Assembly (NCBI RefSeq): GCF_030815975.1
Contig: NZ_JAUSXL010000002.1
Location: forward strand, 930,001-994,000
Source: Variovorax paradoxus
Lineage (GTDB): Bacteria; Pseudomonadota; Gammaproteobacteria; Burkholderiales; Burkholderiaceae_C
DNA: 64,000 nt
Direction of reading: 5' to 3'
A program made the translations under genes and the position numbers. Below the pieces are notes generated by a model, which was not told the DNA's origin, ran no database searches, and was given only the letters and a program-made list of their open reading frames with translations. Of the stretch, positions 17,742-27,521 are shown one piece after another (within the stretch, counting starts at the first letter, position 1; the number at the start of each line of letters is the position of its first letter).

Positions 17742-18142
17742 GCAACGTGCGCTATGCCATCGGCCTGGGCTGCGACCGCGGCACGCCCCAGGCCACGCTG
17801 CAAGAGGCGGTCGACGAGGCGCTGGCCGGCATCGGTGCGCAACTGGCGCAGGTGGCGGCGGCGGCCAGCATCGACCTCAAGGCCGACGAGCCGGGCCTGC
17901 TGGCACTGGCCGCGGCCCATGGCTGGACGCTGCGCTTCTATCCCGCCGCGCAATTGGCAGAGGTGCCCGTGCCGCATCCGTCGGAGACGGTGCGCCGGCA
18001 CACCGGCACGCCTTCGGTCAGCGAGGCGGCCGCGCTGCTGGCCGGCGGCGGCCTGCCGATGACGGCGCTGGCCGCACCCAAGCACAAGCACCGCGGCGCC
18101 GACGGGCGCCACGCGACGGTCTCGATCGCGCGCATGTCCTGA
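17738..18142 (+). CDS. CobE/CbiG C-terminal domain protein
   Basis: This 134-residue stand-alone CbiG_C/CobE domain has IGLGCDRGTPQATLQEAVDE near the N-terminus, then SIDLKADEPGLLALA, and a C-terminal KHKHRGADGRHATVSIAR block. In CobE and CbiG_C the GxGC-R-T start and the late H/T/A block are typical. The separation from the upstream CbiG part with an ATGA overlap suggests a split gene rather than an accidental truncation. It may alternatively be the CobE-type helper of the aerobic pathway, whose role is poorly defined. Confidence 0.86.
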   Translation: MSNVRYAIGLGCDRGTPQATLQEAVDEALAGIGAQLAQVAAAASIDLKADEPGLLALAAAHGWTLRFYPAAQLAEVPVPHPSETVRRHTGTPSVSEAAALLAGGGLPMTALAAPKHKHRGADGRHATVSIARMS

Positions 18143-18177
18143 TGAATCTCAACCCTCACCCTCGAATGGAACCCGCA

Positions 18178-18378
18178 ATGAACGCCTCCTCCACGCACAC
18201 CGCATCCCACACTGGCAGCTTCGCCCATGCCGGCACGCCGCGCAGCCTGCTGCTGCAACTGGCCGGCGCCGCGGCGCTGGGCCTGTTCGTTTTGTATGGC
18301 GTCGCCTTCGCCGAAAGCCCGCTCGCGCACAACGCCGCGCACGACGTGCGCCACGTCACGGTCAAGCCCTGCCACTGA
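18178..18378 (+). CDS. cbtB: Cobalt transporter subunit CbtB
   Basis: This small protein of about 66 residues has one transmembrane helix (LLQLAGAAALGLFVLYGVAF). A periplasm-side metal motif follows, HNAAHDVRHVTVKPCH, which is the hallmark of CbtB. It partners with CbtA just downstream to import cobalt. I prefer the ATG at 18178, because known relatives lack the extra N-terminus. A coupled ATG at 18142 overlapping the previous stop is equally open and would add 12 residues. Having the transporter inside the operon puts cobalt uptake under the same riboswitch. Confidence 0.88.
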   Translation: MNASSTHTASHTGSFAHAGTPRSLLLQLAGAAALGLFVLYGVAFAESPLAHNAAHDVRHVTVKPCH

Positions 18379-18392
18379 GCACGGAACATTCC

Positions 18393-19184
18393 ATGATCTT
18401 CCAACGATTGATCTGGTGCGCACTGGCGGTGGCCGTGCTGGTGGGCAGCGTGCAGACCGGTGTGCAGCACTGGCAGGCCACGCCGATCATCCTTGCAGCC
18501 GAGAGCTACGAGTCGCAGAAGGCCGCGCCCGCGGCCCACGACCATGACGCGGCCCATGCCCATGGCGATGCGGCGGATGGTGCGCCATGGCAGCCCGAAG
18601 ACGGCGCCGAGCGCAGCTTCTGGAGCTGGATCTCCAACATGCTGCATGCCTTCAGCATGGCGCTGCTGGTCCTGGCGGCGATGGGCGTCTGCCTCTGGCG
18701 CGGCGCGAAGATGCGCTCGCTGCCGCTGGCGCTGCTGGGGTCTGCGGCCGGCTGGCTGAGCTTTCACTTCTTGCCGTCGCTGGGCCTGCCGGCCGAGATC
18801 CCCGGCATGGACGCGGCCCGGCTGGGTACGCGCCAGGGCTGGTGGGTGCTGGCCGCGGCCAGTGCGGTGCTGGCCTGCACTTCGCTCGCGGGCCTGCGCA
18901 GCGCCTTGCGCTGGCCCGCGGCCGCGGCCTGGCTGGCGCTGCCCTTCGTGGTGGGCGCGCCGCAGGCCGCGGGCGATCCTTTCGCGGGCTTCGGTGCCGA
19001 GGCACAGGCCGCGCTGCGGGCACTCGATGCCCGCTTCATCTGGGCGACCACCTGGATCTCGTTGAGCTTTTGGGCCTCGACCGGCGTGGCCTGCGGCCTG
19101 GCTTTCGAGCGCTGGCTGCGGCCCGCGCTGGCCAGTGCATTCGGCCCTGCGCGCACGGCATCGGCGCTGGAGGTGAACCCATGA
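18393..19184 (+). CDS. cbtA: Cobalt transporter subunit CbtA
   Basis: This 263-residue inner-membrane protein has about five hydrophobic helices. A His/Asp-rich loop after helix 1 (AAHDHDAAHAHGDAAD, near residues 47-62) is a likely cobalt-binding site. The family pairs with CbtB as a B12-regulated cobalt transporter. It lies 14 bp after cbtB and overlaps cobJ by 4 bp. Together with the His-tailed CbiX this gives two His-rich cobalt-handling proteins in one operon. Confidence 0.87.
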   Translation: MIFQRLIWCALAVAVLVGSVQTGVQHWQATPIILAAESYESQKAAPAAHDHDAAHAHGDAADGAPWQPEDGAERSFWSWISNMLHAFSMALLVLAAMGVCLWRGAKMRSLPLALLGSAAGWLSFHFLPSLGLPAEIPGMDAARLGTRQGWWVLAAASAVLACTSLAGLRSALRWPAAAAWLALPFVVGAPQAAGDPFAGFGAEAQAALRALDARFIWATTWISLSFWASTGVACGLAFERWLRPALASAFGPARTASALEVNP

Positions 19185-20161
19185 GCGGCAAGATTTCGCT
19201 CGTGGGCATCGGCCCCGGCCACCACGACCACATGACGCGGCGCGCACTGGCCGCGATCGCCGAAGCCGACGTGGTGGTCGGCTACAGCACCTACATCAAG
19301 CTGGTGGCCGACCTGCTCGAGGGCAAGGAAGTGATCCGCAAGGGCATGACCGAGGAGCTCGACCGCGCGGTCAATGCGCTCGAGCGTGCCCGCGAGGGCA
19401 AGAAGGTGGCGCTGATCTCCAGCGGCGATGCCGGTATCTACGGCATGGCCGGGCCAACCTACGAGGTGCTGTTCCAGGCCGGCTGGACGCCGGACTCCGA
19501 CATCGCCGTCGAGGTGGTGCCCGGCGCGTCGGCCATCAACGCTTGCGCGGCGCTGGTGGGCGCGCCGCTCACGCACGACTTCTGCTCGATCTCGCTGAGC
19601 GACCTGCTCACGCCCTGGCCCGTGATTGCGCGGCGGCTCGACGCGGCGGCGGCGGCCGACTTCGTGGTGGCCCTCTACAACCCGAAGAGCGGACGGCGCA
19701 CCCAGCAGATCGTGCAGGCGCAGCAGCTCTTTTTGCGGCACCGGCGGCCGGACACGCCGGTGGCCGTGGTCAAGTCGGCCTACCGCCGGCGCGAGCGCAT
19801 CGAATTCACCACGCTCGCCCACATGAGCGAGTGCGACATCGGCATGCTGACGACCGTGCTCATCGGCAACAGCCACACCTTCGTGCAGCACGGCCTCATG
19901 GTCACGCCGCGCGGCTATGCCAACAAGTACGACCTGGACGACGGCGGCAACACGCGCAGCGGCGAGAAGCCCGGCCGCTCGCTGTCGACCGGCCTGCTGG
20001 GCTGGATGGCCAACCTGCGCGCCGACCATGCCGAAGGCGCGAGCGCCGCCGCGCTGGCGGCGCAGCACCGCTTGCCCGTCGACTACATCGAGGCCGTGCT
20101 TGCCGCACCGGCCGAGGAAGAAAGCGCCGCGGCCGCGCCGCTCGAGGAGGTGCAGGAATGA
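19181..20161 (+). CDS. cobJ: Precorrin-3B / cobalt-factor III C17-methyltransferase
   Basis: This 326-residue enzyme methylates C17 and drives ring contraction. The SLVGIGPGHHDHMTRRA loop, LISSGDAGIYGMAGP and VVPGASAINACAALVG identify CobJ/CbiH. The C-terminus beyond about residue 245 is a longer Ala/Glu-rich extension that shows no motif I recognise. In the aerobic route CobJ needs the hydroxylase CobG or CobZ first. None is seen, which supports the cobalt (CbiH) route. The next gene, a [2Fe-2S] protein, starts inside its stop codon. Confidence 0.92.
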   Translation: MSGKISLVGIGPGHHDHMTRRALAAIAEADVVVGYSTYIKLVADLLEGKEVIRKGMTEELDRAVNALERAREGKKVALISSGDAGIYGMAGPTYEVLFQAGWTPDSDIAVEVVPGASAINACAALVGAPLTHDFCSISLSDLLTPWPVIARRLDAAAAADFVVALYNPKSGRRTQQIVQAQQLFLRHRRPDTPVAVVKSAYRRRERIEFTTLAHMSECDIGMLTTVLIGNSHTFVQHGLMVTPRGYANKYDLDDGGNTRSGEKPGRSLSTGLLGWMANLRADHAEGASAAALAAQHRLPVDYIEAVLAAPAEEESAAAAPLEEVQE

Positions 20162-20514
20162 CCGAAGTGGTCAAGCCGAAGATCGGCGCCTACAAGCGCC
20201 ACCTGCTGGTCTGCACCGGGCCGCGCTGCAGCCCCGACGGCGCCTCGCAGGACCTGTTCGACAGCCTGGGCGACAAGTTCAAGGCCGCGGGCCTCAATGA
20301 AGGCACGCTGCGCGTCAAGCGCAGCCGTGTCGGCTGCTTCGCGGCCTGCAAGGGCGGACCGGTGATGTGCGTGCAGCCCGATGGCACCTGGTACTACAAC
20401 GTCACGCCGGAGAACATGGACCGCATCCTGTCGCAGCACCTGGTGGGCGGGGTGGTGGTGGAAGACCTCGTGTTCCACCAGGGACCGGGCCTCGCGCCGG
20501 ACGAAGACACCTGA
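20158..20514 (+). CDS. Thioredoxin-like [2Fe-2S] ferredoxin, cobalamin operon
   Basis: This 118-residue protein has the four-Cys pattern of thioredoxin-fold ferredoxins: Cys19 and Cys24 (CTGPRC), then Cys60 and Cys64 (GCFAACKGGP). These would ligate a [2Fe-2S] cluster. It closes the operon and overlaps cobJ by 4 bp, so it probably supplies electrons to a reductive corrin step or to cobalt reduction. The partner is not evident from the sequence. A precorrin-6A reductase is missing from this cluster, so a link to that reaction is possible but speculative. Confidence 0.85.
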   Translation: MTEVVKPKIGAYKRHLLVCTGPRCSPDGASQDLFDSLGDKFKAAGLNEGTLRVKRSRVGCFAACKGGPVMCVQPDGTWYYNVTPENMDRILSQHLVGGVVVEDLVFHQGPGLAPDEDT

Positions 20515-20531
20515 GACGCCGCGAGCACCGG

Positions 20532-21791
20532 CTACTCGACAAAAAGCAGCGCCGGGCATTCGAGCGAAGCGCGCAAGGCCTGCACGAACTCGGCCGCCAG
20601 CTGGCCATCGACCACGCGGTGGTCGAAGGAGGACGACAGGTTCATCATGCGGCGCGCGACCACCGCGCCATCCTTCATCACCGGGCGCTGCGCGATGCGG
20701 TTGACGCCGACGATCGCCACTTCGGGCGCGTTGATGATCGGCGTGGACGCGATGCCGCCCAGCGCGCCGAGGCTGGTGACGGTGAGGGTCGAGCCGCTCA
20801 GCTCGTCGCGCGTGGCCCTGCCCGCGCGCGCGGCCTCGGCCAGGCGCGCGATCTCGGTTGCGCTGGACCAGGGATCGCGTGCTTCCGCGTGGCGCAGCAC
20901 CGGCACCATGAGGCCGACCGCGGTCTGCGTCGCGATGCCGACATGCACCGCGCCATGGCGCGTGAGCACGCCCGTCTCGTCATCGAAGCGGGCATTGATC
21001 TGCGGGAAATGCGGCACGGCCAGCACGATGGCGCGCACCAGCAGCGGCAGCAGCGTCAGGTGCGCCCGCTCGCTGCCCCAGCGTTCGTTGAGCCGCGCGC
21101 GCAGCAGCTCGAGCTCGGTCACGTCGACTTCCTCGACGTAAGTGAAGTGCGGAATGCGGCGCATCGCATCCTGCATGCGCTGTGCGATGCGGCGGCGCAC
21201 GCCGGTCACGGGCACGGCTTCTTCGTCGTGGCGCTCCGCGTAGCGCGGCGGGCCCGGCGCCTGCGCGCCCTGCTTGCGCAGCAGCCAGGCGTCGAGGTCC
21301 TCGTGCAGGATGCGGCCCTCCGCGGCGCTGCCCGGCACCTGCTGCAGATCGATGCCGAGCACCGCGGCCCGGTGGCGCACCGCGGGCGCGGCGAGCGGCT
21401 TGCCGGACGGTGGGAGGGTGCGCTCGGCCGGTGCTGATTTCGCCGATGCCGATGCCGATGCCGATGCCGGTGTCGATGCCCGTGCAGATGCAGGTGCAGG
21501 CACGAGTGCGCGTGCGGGCGCGACCGGCATCGCCGCCGCCTCGCCGCCCGCCCCCACATCGATCCGGATCAGCTCCGCGCCCACCGCGAGCTGCTGCCCC
21601 ACTTCGCCGCCGAGCGCGAGCACCCGGCCCGCGACCGGCGAGGGAATCTCGACGGTGGCCTTGTCGGTCATCACGTCGGCCAGCGCCTGGTCTTCGGCCA
21701 CCGTGTCGCCGGGCTGCACGCGCCACGCGACCAGCTCCACCTCGGCAATGCCTTCGCCAAGGTCCGGCACCTTGATCGCATGCGTTGCCAT
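20532..21791 (-). CDS. bkdB: Branched-chain 2-oxoacid dehydrogenase E2 (dihydrolipoyl acyltransferase)
   Basis: This 419-residue E2 core protein carries one lipoyl domain with the lipoylated Lys44 in MTDKATVEI. A flexible linker follows, rich in Ala and Ser and encoded by a hexanucleotide repeat near 21441-21470. Then come a peripheral-subunit-binding segment near residue 140 (APAVRHRAAVLGIDLQQV) and a catalytic acyltransferase domain with SFDHRVVDG near the C-terminus. It transfers the branched acyl group to CoA. It is the last gene of the three-gene operon and directly abuts the E1 beta stop. A dedicated E3 (lpdV) is not next to it, so a general lipoamide dehydrogenase must serve. Confidence 0.92.
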   Translation of the reverse strand: MATHAIKVPDLGEGIAEVELVAWRVQPGDTVAEDQALADVMTDKATVEIPSPVAGRVLALGGEVGQQLAVGAELIRIDVGAGGEAAAMPVAPARALVPAPASARASTPASASASASAKSAPAERTLPPSGKPLAAPAVRHRAAVLGIDLQQVPGSAAEGRILHEDLDAWLLRKQGAQAPGPPRYAERHDEEAVPVTGVRRRIAQRMQDAMRRIPHFTYVEEVDVTELELLRARLNERWGSERAHLTLLPLLVRAIVLAVPHFPQINARFDDETGVLTRHGAVHVGIATQTAVGLMVPVLRHAEARDPWSSATEIARLAEAARAGRATRDELSGSTLTVTSLGALGGIASTPIINAPEVAIVGVNRIAQRPVMKDGAVVARRMMNLSSSFDHRVVDGQLAAEFVQALRASLECPALLFVE

Positions 21792-22805
21792 TCAGTTCTC
21801 CATGACGCGGCGCAAGGCCGCGCCGACGCGCGCCGGGCCCGGAAAGTAGGCCCACTCCTGCGCATGCGGATAGGGCGTGTCCCAGCCGGCCACGCGCTCG
21901 ATCGGCGCCTCCAGGTGGTGAAAGCAATGCTCCTGCACCAGCGCCGTCAGCTCGGCGCCGAAGCCGTTGGTTCGCGTGGCCTCGTGCACGATCACGCAGC
22001 GGCCGGTCTTCTTGACCGAGGCGACCAGCGTCTCCAGGTCCAGCGGCCACAGGCTGCGCAGGTCGATGATCTCGGCATCGATGCCGGTCTCCCGCGCGGC
22101 CGCTTCCGAGACGAACACCATGGTGCCGTAGCTGATCACCGTCAGGTCGGCGCCGGGGCGGAACACAGTGGCCGATTCGAGCGGCACCGTGTAGTAGCCC
22201 TCGGGCACCTCGCCCAGTGGATGCGCCGACCAGGACACCAGCGGCCGGTCGTGGTGGCCGTCGAAGGGGCCGTTGTAGAGGCGCTTGGGCTCCAGAAAGA
22301 TGACCGGATCGTCGTTCTCGATCGAGGCGATCAAGAGGCCCTTGGCATCGCGCGGATTCGACGGCATCACCGTGCGCAGCCCGCAGACGTGCGTGAACAG
22401 CGCCTCCGGGCTCTGGCTGTGCGTCTGGCCGCCGTAGATGCCGCCGCCGCAAGGCATGCGGATGGTGATCGGCGCGGTGAAGTCGCCCGCCGAGCGGTAG
22501 CGCAGGCGCGCCGCCTCGGACACGATCTGGTCGTAGGCCGGATAGACGTAGTCGGCAAACTGCACTTCCACCACCGGGCGCAGGCCGTAGGCGCCCATGC
22601 CGATGGCCGAGCCGACGATGCCGCCCTCGTTGATCGGCGCGTCGAACACGCGCGAGCGGCCGTACTTGGCCTGCAGGCCTTCGGTGCAGCGGAACACGCC
22701 GCCGAAGTAGCCCACGTCCTGGCCGTAGATGATCACGTTGTCGTCGCGCTCGAGCATCACGTCCATGGCGGAGCGCAGGGCCTGGATCATGGTCATCGAA
22801 GCCAT
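21792..22805 (-). CDS. bkdA2: Branched-chain 2-oxoacid dehydrogenase E1 subunit beta
   Basis: This is about 337 residues of a transketolase-type beta subunit. The segment MTMIQALRSAMDVMLERDDN at the start, GQDVGYFGGVFRCTEGL and DAPINEGGIVGSAIGMGAYG are characteristic of 2-oxoisovalerate E1 beta. With the alpha subunit it decarboxylates 2-oxo acids from Val, Leu and Ile. The start at 22805 (MASMTM) was chosen because it lies just after the alpha stop; an upstream ATG at 22835 would run into the alpha coding sequence. Confidence 0.92.
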   Translation of the reverse strand: MASMTMIQALRSAMDVMLERDDNVIIYGQDVGYFGGVFRCTEGLQAKYGRSRVFDAPINEGGIVGSAIGMGAYGLRPVVEVQFADYVYPAYDQIVSEAARLRYRSAGDFTAPITIRMPCGGGIYGGQTHSQSPEALFTHVCGLRTVMPSNPRDAKGLLIASIENDDPVIFLEPKRLYNGPFDGHHDRPLVSWSAHPLGEVPEGYYTVPLESATVFRPGADLTVISYGTMVFVSEAAARETGIDAEIIDLRSLWPLDLETLVASVKKTGRCVIVHEATRTNGFGAELTALVQEHCFHHLEAPIERVAGWDTPYPHAQEWAYFPGPARVGAALRRVMEN

Positions 22806-22809
22806 GGCG

Positions 22810-24153
<1,344 letters not shown>

Positions 24154-24156
24154 TCA

Positions 24157-24474
24157 TCAGGCCCCGGCTTCGAAGAAGGCCAGCTTGCGCGCGCGAGGCA
24201 GCGCCTTGACCCTGATTTCCGCCCGCAGCGCGGCGCCCTTGTCAGGGTATGCGCGGGCCGCAAGCACGCGCAGCGGAGGACGCGCGCGGGTGAACTTGGC
24301 GCCGAGTCCGAAGACGTGCTGAAAGAAACGCTGCTCCACGTCGAGCGCGATCCCCGCGTAGTACACGCCGCCTTCGCATTCCAGGAGGTAGAGCCAGTAG
24401 GGCACGGGCGCGGGGTCGGGCAAGGTTCGAGGCACGGCCGGATTGTGCAGCGTCCGCCGCGAGCCGCCCTTCAC
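24157..24474 (-). CDS. GIY-YIG domain protein (YhbQ/UPF0213-like)
   Basis: This is a 105-residue stand-alone GIY-YIG fold. The core reads YWLYLLECEGGVYYAGIALD, where the GVYYAGI segment matches the family pattern. R-x3-H (EQRFFQH) and a late Lys/Glu helix follow. Such short proteins are structurally related to nicking endonucleases, and some act on single-stranded DNA. The biological role here is unknown. It is upstream of the bkd operon on the same strand with a 105-bp gap. Confidence 0.8.
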   Translation of the reverse strand: MKGGSRRTLHNPAVPRTLPDPAPVPYWLYLLECEGGVYYAGIALDVEQRFFQHVFGLGAKFTRARPPLRVLAARAYPDKGAALRAEIRVKALPRARKLAFFEAGA

Positions 24475-24598
24475 CGGCGTCGGCTTTGCGGAACCATCGA
24501 TCGAACGCGCTGCTGCAGGCGTACAGTCGAGAAACGGGCCCGCTGGCGCCGGCAGCCGCCGCAGCCATGTCCGGGCTTTCCACGAATGGAGGTCGAAG

Positions 24599-24910
24599 AT
24601 GGCCCAGCATGCGATTACCGCTGTTCACTTCAGGGACGGCAAGATGGATCTCGTCGCCATTCACCAGGTTGCGGAGAAGGAGTTCGGTTCGACGGAATTT
24701 TCGCTCGGCACGGCACAGCGGATCAGCGTCGGCGAATGCGCCGATCTCATCGCCGCCGGCGAGGAGGTGTGCCTTGCGCGGCGCACCGAAAGCCACGCCT
24801 GGGAAGTCATTTGCGACGTCCAGCTCCTGCCGGGCGGAGCCGGCATCACTGGCGTCGACATCGTGGGTCGTCCCAATGATGCTTTGCACGAGCTTCCTGT
24901 GTGGGACTGA
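24599..24910 (+). CDS. Hypothetical protein
   Basis: This 103-residue protein has no signal peptide, membrane helix or motif that I recognise. It starts MAQHAITAVHFRDGKMDLVA, with a consensus ribosome binding site (GGAGG) 8 bp upstream. It is rich in acidic residues and beta-prone, with two Cys at about residues 47 and 71. The opening ITAV-F-DG-M resembles small DUF3892-like proteins, but the match is weak. It diverges from the GIY-YIG gene and converges with glmS. The good ribosome binding site and normal codon use support a real gene. Confidence 0.65.
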   Translation: MAQHAITAVHFRDGKMDLVAIHQVAEKEFGSTEFSLGTAQRISVGECADLIAAGEEVCLARRTESHAWEVICDVQLLPGGAGITGVDIVGRPNDALHELPVWD

Positions 24911-24992
24911 GGGTGTAGCCCGGTTGCCAGGTTTATTGCAAATCCATTGCTAGATTATTTTGCAAATCGAGTAACGGCCGCAGCCCCCGCCC

Positions 24993-26873
24993 TCACTCCA
25001 CCGTCACGCTCTTGGCCAGATTGCGCGGCTTGTCGACATCGGTCCCTCGCGCGCAAGCCGTGTGGTAGGCCAGCAATTGCAGCGGCACCACATGCAGCAG
25101 CGGCGACAGTGCGCCGTAGTGCTCGGGCATGCGGATCACGTGCAGGCCTTCGCTGCCCTTGATCTTGGTGTCTCCGTCGGCCAGCACGTAGAGCACGCCG
25201 CCGCGCGCACGCACTTCCTGCAGGTTGCTCTTGAGCTTTTCGAGCAGGGTGTCGTTGGGTGCCACGGCCACCACCGGCATTTCACTCGTCACCAGCGCGA
25301 GCGGGCCGTGCTTGAGCTCGCCGGCGGCATAGGCCTCGGCGTGGATGTAGGTCACTTCCTTGAGCTTGAGCGCGCCTTCGAGCGCAATCGGATAGTGCAG
25401 CCCGCGGCCGAGGAAAAGCGCGTTGTCCTTGCGCGCGAAGTCCTCGGCCCAGCCGATGATCTGCGGCTCGAGCGCGAGCACCGATTGCAGCGCGACGGGC
25501 AGATGGCGCATCTCCTTCAGGTAGCGGGCCTCATCGGCCTCGCTCAGGCGCCCCTTGGTCTGCGCGATGGCGAGCGTCAGCAAGAAGAGCCCGGCCAGCT
25601 GCGTGGTGAAGGCCTTGGTCGAGGCCACGCCAATTTCCACCCCGGCGCGCGTGATGTAGGCCAGCTTGCATTCGCGCACCATCGCGCTGGTGGCCACGTT
25701 GCAGATGGTGAGCGTCTGTTCCATGCCCAGCGAGCGCGCATGCTTGAGCGCGGCCAGCGTGTCGGCGGTTTCGCCCGACTGGCTGATGGTGACGACCAGC
25801 GTCTTGGGGTCGGGCACCGAATCGCGGTAGCGGTATTCGCTCGCGATCTCGACCTGCGTCGAGATCTTCGCGATGCCCTCGAGCCAGTACTTGGCGGTGC
25901 AGCCGCTGTAGTAGCTGGTGCCGCAGGCCAGGATGAGGATCTTGTCGATGTCCTTGAACACGCGGTGCGCGCTCGCCCCGGTGGCGCCGTCCTGCCCCAC
26001 GCCGTCGAACAGCTCGGGCACGATGCCGGCCACGCCTTCGAGCGTGTCGCCGATGGCGCGCGGCTGCTCGAAGATCTCCTTCTGCATGTAGTGGCGGTAC
26101 GGGCCGAGTTCGGCCGCGCCGCTGTGCGCCTGCACGGTGCGCACCTGGCGCTGCACGGGCTTGTGGTTGCGGTCGACGATCCAGTACTTGCCGGGCTGCA
26201 CGTCGACCACGTCGCCTTCTTCGAGGTAGACGATCTGGTCGGTCACGCCGGCCAGGGCCATGGCATCGCTCGCAAGGAAGTTCTCGCCGCCTTCCTTGCC
26301 CGCGCCAAGGATCAGCGGCGAGCCCGCGCGCGCGCCCACCACGCGCTGCGGCTCGTCGCGGCACATCACGGCAATGGCATAGGCGCCGTGCAGCTGCAGC
26401 ACCGCGGCCTTCACGGCCTCGAACAGGTCGCCGTCGTAGAGGCTGTCGACGAGGTGGGCGATGACCTCGGTGTCGGTCTGGCTCTCGAACACGTAGCCCT
26501 TGGCTTCGAGCGCCGCGCGCAGGGGTTCGTGGTTCTCGATGATGCCGTTGTGCACCAGCGCAATGCGGCCCGGCCGCGCGCCTTGCGCATCGGCGCCGGG
26601 GCCGTGGCTGAAGTGCGGATGGGCGTTGTGCACGGCCGGTGCGCCGTGCGTGGCCCAGCGCGTGTGGGCAATGCCGGTCAGGCCTTCCACATGGTCTTCG
26701 CGCACCTGCGTGACGAGATCCGCCACGCGCGAGGTGGTGCGCGCCCGCGAGAGCCCGCCCGCATGGACCGCCACGCCGCAGGAGTCGTACCCGCGGTATT
26801 CGAGCCTCTGGAGGCCCTGGACCAGGACCGGAACGATGTTGCGATGGGACGCTGCGCCGACGATGCCGCACAT
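24993..26873 (-). CDS. glmS: Glutamine--fructose-6-phosphate aminotransferase (isomerizing)
   Basis: This 626-residue enzyme makes glucosamine-6-phosphate for UDP-GlcNAc. After removal of Met1 the nucleophile is the N-terminal Cys ([12 protein letters not shown]). GYDSCGVAV and HTRWATHG complete the glutaminase site. Two SIS isomerase domains follow ([31 protein letters not shown]), and the C-terminus ends KSVTVE. It diverges from the Lrp gene across a 140-bp region with a clear palindrome. glmU lies 1 kb away, so the precursor pathway for peptidoglycan is grouped here. The start is at MCGI; the longer upstream frame is not coding. Confidence 0.96.
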   Translation of the reverse strand: MCGIVGAASHRNIVPVLVQGLQRLEYRGYDSCGVAVHAGGLSRARTTSRVADLVTQVREDHVEGLTGIAHTRWATHGAPAVHNAHPHFSHGPGADAQGARPGRIALVHNGIIENHEPLRAALEAKGYVFESQTDTEVIAHLVDSLYDGDLFEAVKAAVLQLHGAYAIAVMCRDEPQRVVGARAGSPLILGAGKEGGENFLASDAMALAGVTDQIVYLEEGDVVDVQPGKYWIVDRNHKPVQRQVRTVQAHSGAAELGPYRHYMQKEIFEQPRAIGDTLEGVAGIVPELFDGVGQDGATGASAHRVFKDIDKILILACGTSYYSGCTAKYWLEGIAKISTQVEIASEYRYRDSVPDPKTLVVTISQSGETADTLAALKHARSLGMEQTLTICNVATSAMVRECKLAYITRAGVEIGVASTKAFTTQLAGLFLLTLAIAQTKGRLSEADEARYLKEMRHLPVALQSVLALEPQIIGWAEDFARKDNALFLGRGLHYPIALEGALKLKEVTYIHAEAYAAGELKHGPLALVTSEMPVVAVAPNDTLLEKLKSNLQEVRARGGVLYVLADGDTKIKGSEGLHVIRMPEHYGALSPLLHVVPLQLLAYHTACARGTDVDKPRNLAKSVTVE

Positions 26874-26935
26874 GGTGAGCTGCCTTTGAATGGAGGAGAG
26901 AGGCCTGATGGTAGGAAGCAGTTGAAAAAATATGT

Positions 26936-26960
26936 GTTCGAAATACCGTTGATTTCGAAC
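26936..26960. promoter_or_regulatory. Perfect palindrome in the glmS-lrp intergenic region (probable operator)
   Basis: GTTCGAAAT (26936-26944) and ATTTCGAAC (26952-26960) form a perfect 9-bp inverted repeat with a 7-bp spacer. It sits midway between two divergent starts, 63 bp from glmS and 54 bp from the Lrp gene. Autoregulation by the adjacent Lrp protein is the simplest reading. There is no U-tract, so it is unlikely to be a terminator. Confidence 0.65.
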
Positions 26961-27013
26961 TTTTCTTCCAACTTCTCCTGTGATTGGATTTTTATTCCAT
27001 AATTTATACAAAT

Positions 27014-27496
27014 ATGGAACCAATCTCCCTGGATGCAATAGACCTCCGCCTGCTCGATGCGCTCCAGCGCGATGCTTCGCAGACCAACCAGCGGCTGGCC
27101 GCCGATGTGGGCATCTCGCCGCCCACCTGCCTGCGCCGCGTTCAGCGCCTGCGGCAGGAGGGACTCATCGAGCGCCAGGTCGCGCTGCTCTCGCCCGATC
27201 GGCTCGCCACGGTGCTCGGCCACGGCTTGCAGGCGGTGGTCGAGATCTCGCTGGACCGGCAGGATGCCGTGGCCCTCGACGCCTTCGAAGCCCGCGTGAT
27301 CGCCGACGACGCCGTGCAGCAATGCTGGCGCGTGTCGCCGGGACCGGACTTCGTGCTGGTGGTGGCGGCGCGCGACATGCCGGACTACGGCGTGCTCACG
27401 CAGCGCCTGTTCACGGCCGACGCCAATGTGCGCAACGTGAAGGCCTTCTTCAGCCTGAATCGCGCCAAGTTCGAGCCCAGGGTACCGTTGGGGTGA
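27014..27496 (+). CDS. Lrp/AsnC family transcriptional regulator
   Basis: This 160-residue protein has an N-terminal helix-turn-helix ([20 protein letters not shown], then [19 protein letters not shown]) followed by an AsnC-type RAM effector domain. It probably senses an amino acid. The ATG at 27014 gives the standard Lrp N-terminus. No Shine-Dalgarno sequence is visible, and AT-rich -10-like hexamers (CATAAT, 26998) sit very close, so a leaderless transcript is possible. Its operator is probably the palindrome 54 bp upstream. Confidence 0.9.
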   Translation: MEPISLDAIDLRLLDALQRDASQTNQRLAADVGISPPTCLRRVQRLRQEGLIERQVALLSPDRLATVLGHGLQAVVEISLDRQDAVALDAFEARVIADDAVQQCWRVSPGPDFVLVVAARDMPDYGVLTQRLFTADANVRNVKAFFSLNRAKFEPRVPLG

Positions 27497-27521
27497 GACC
27501 CCGGCTTGACGTGTTGTGCTT

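Noticed and set aside
24930..24972. Repeated TTGCAAATC near the glmS 3' end
   Set aside because: Two short copies in an AT-rich gap; too little to call an operator or terminator.
25062..27002. Long + strand open frame opposite glmS
   Set aside because: Typical antisense shadow of a high-GC gene; glmS is unambiguous on the other strand.
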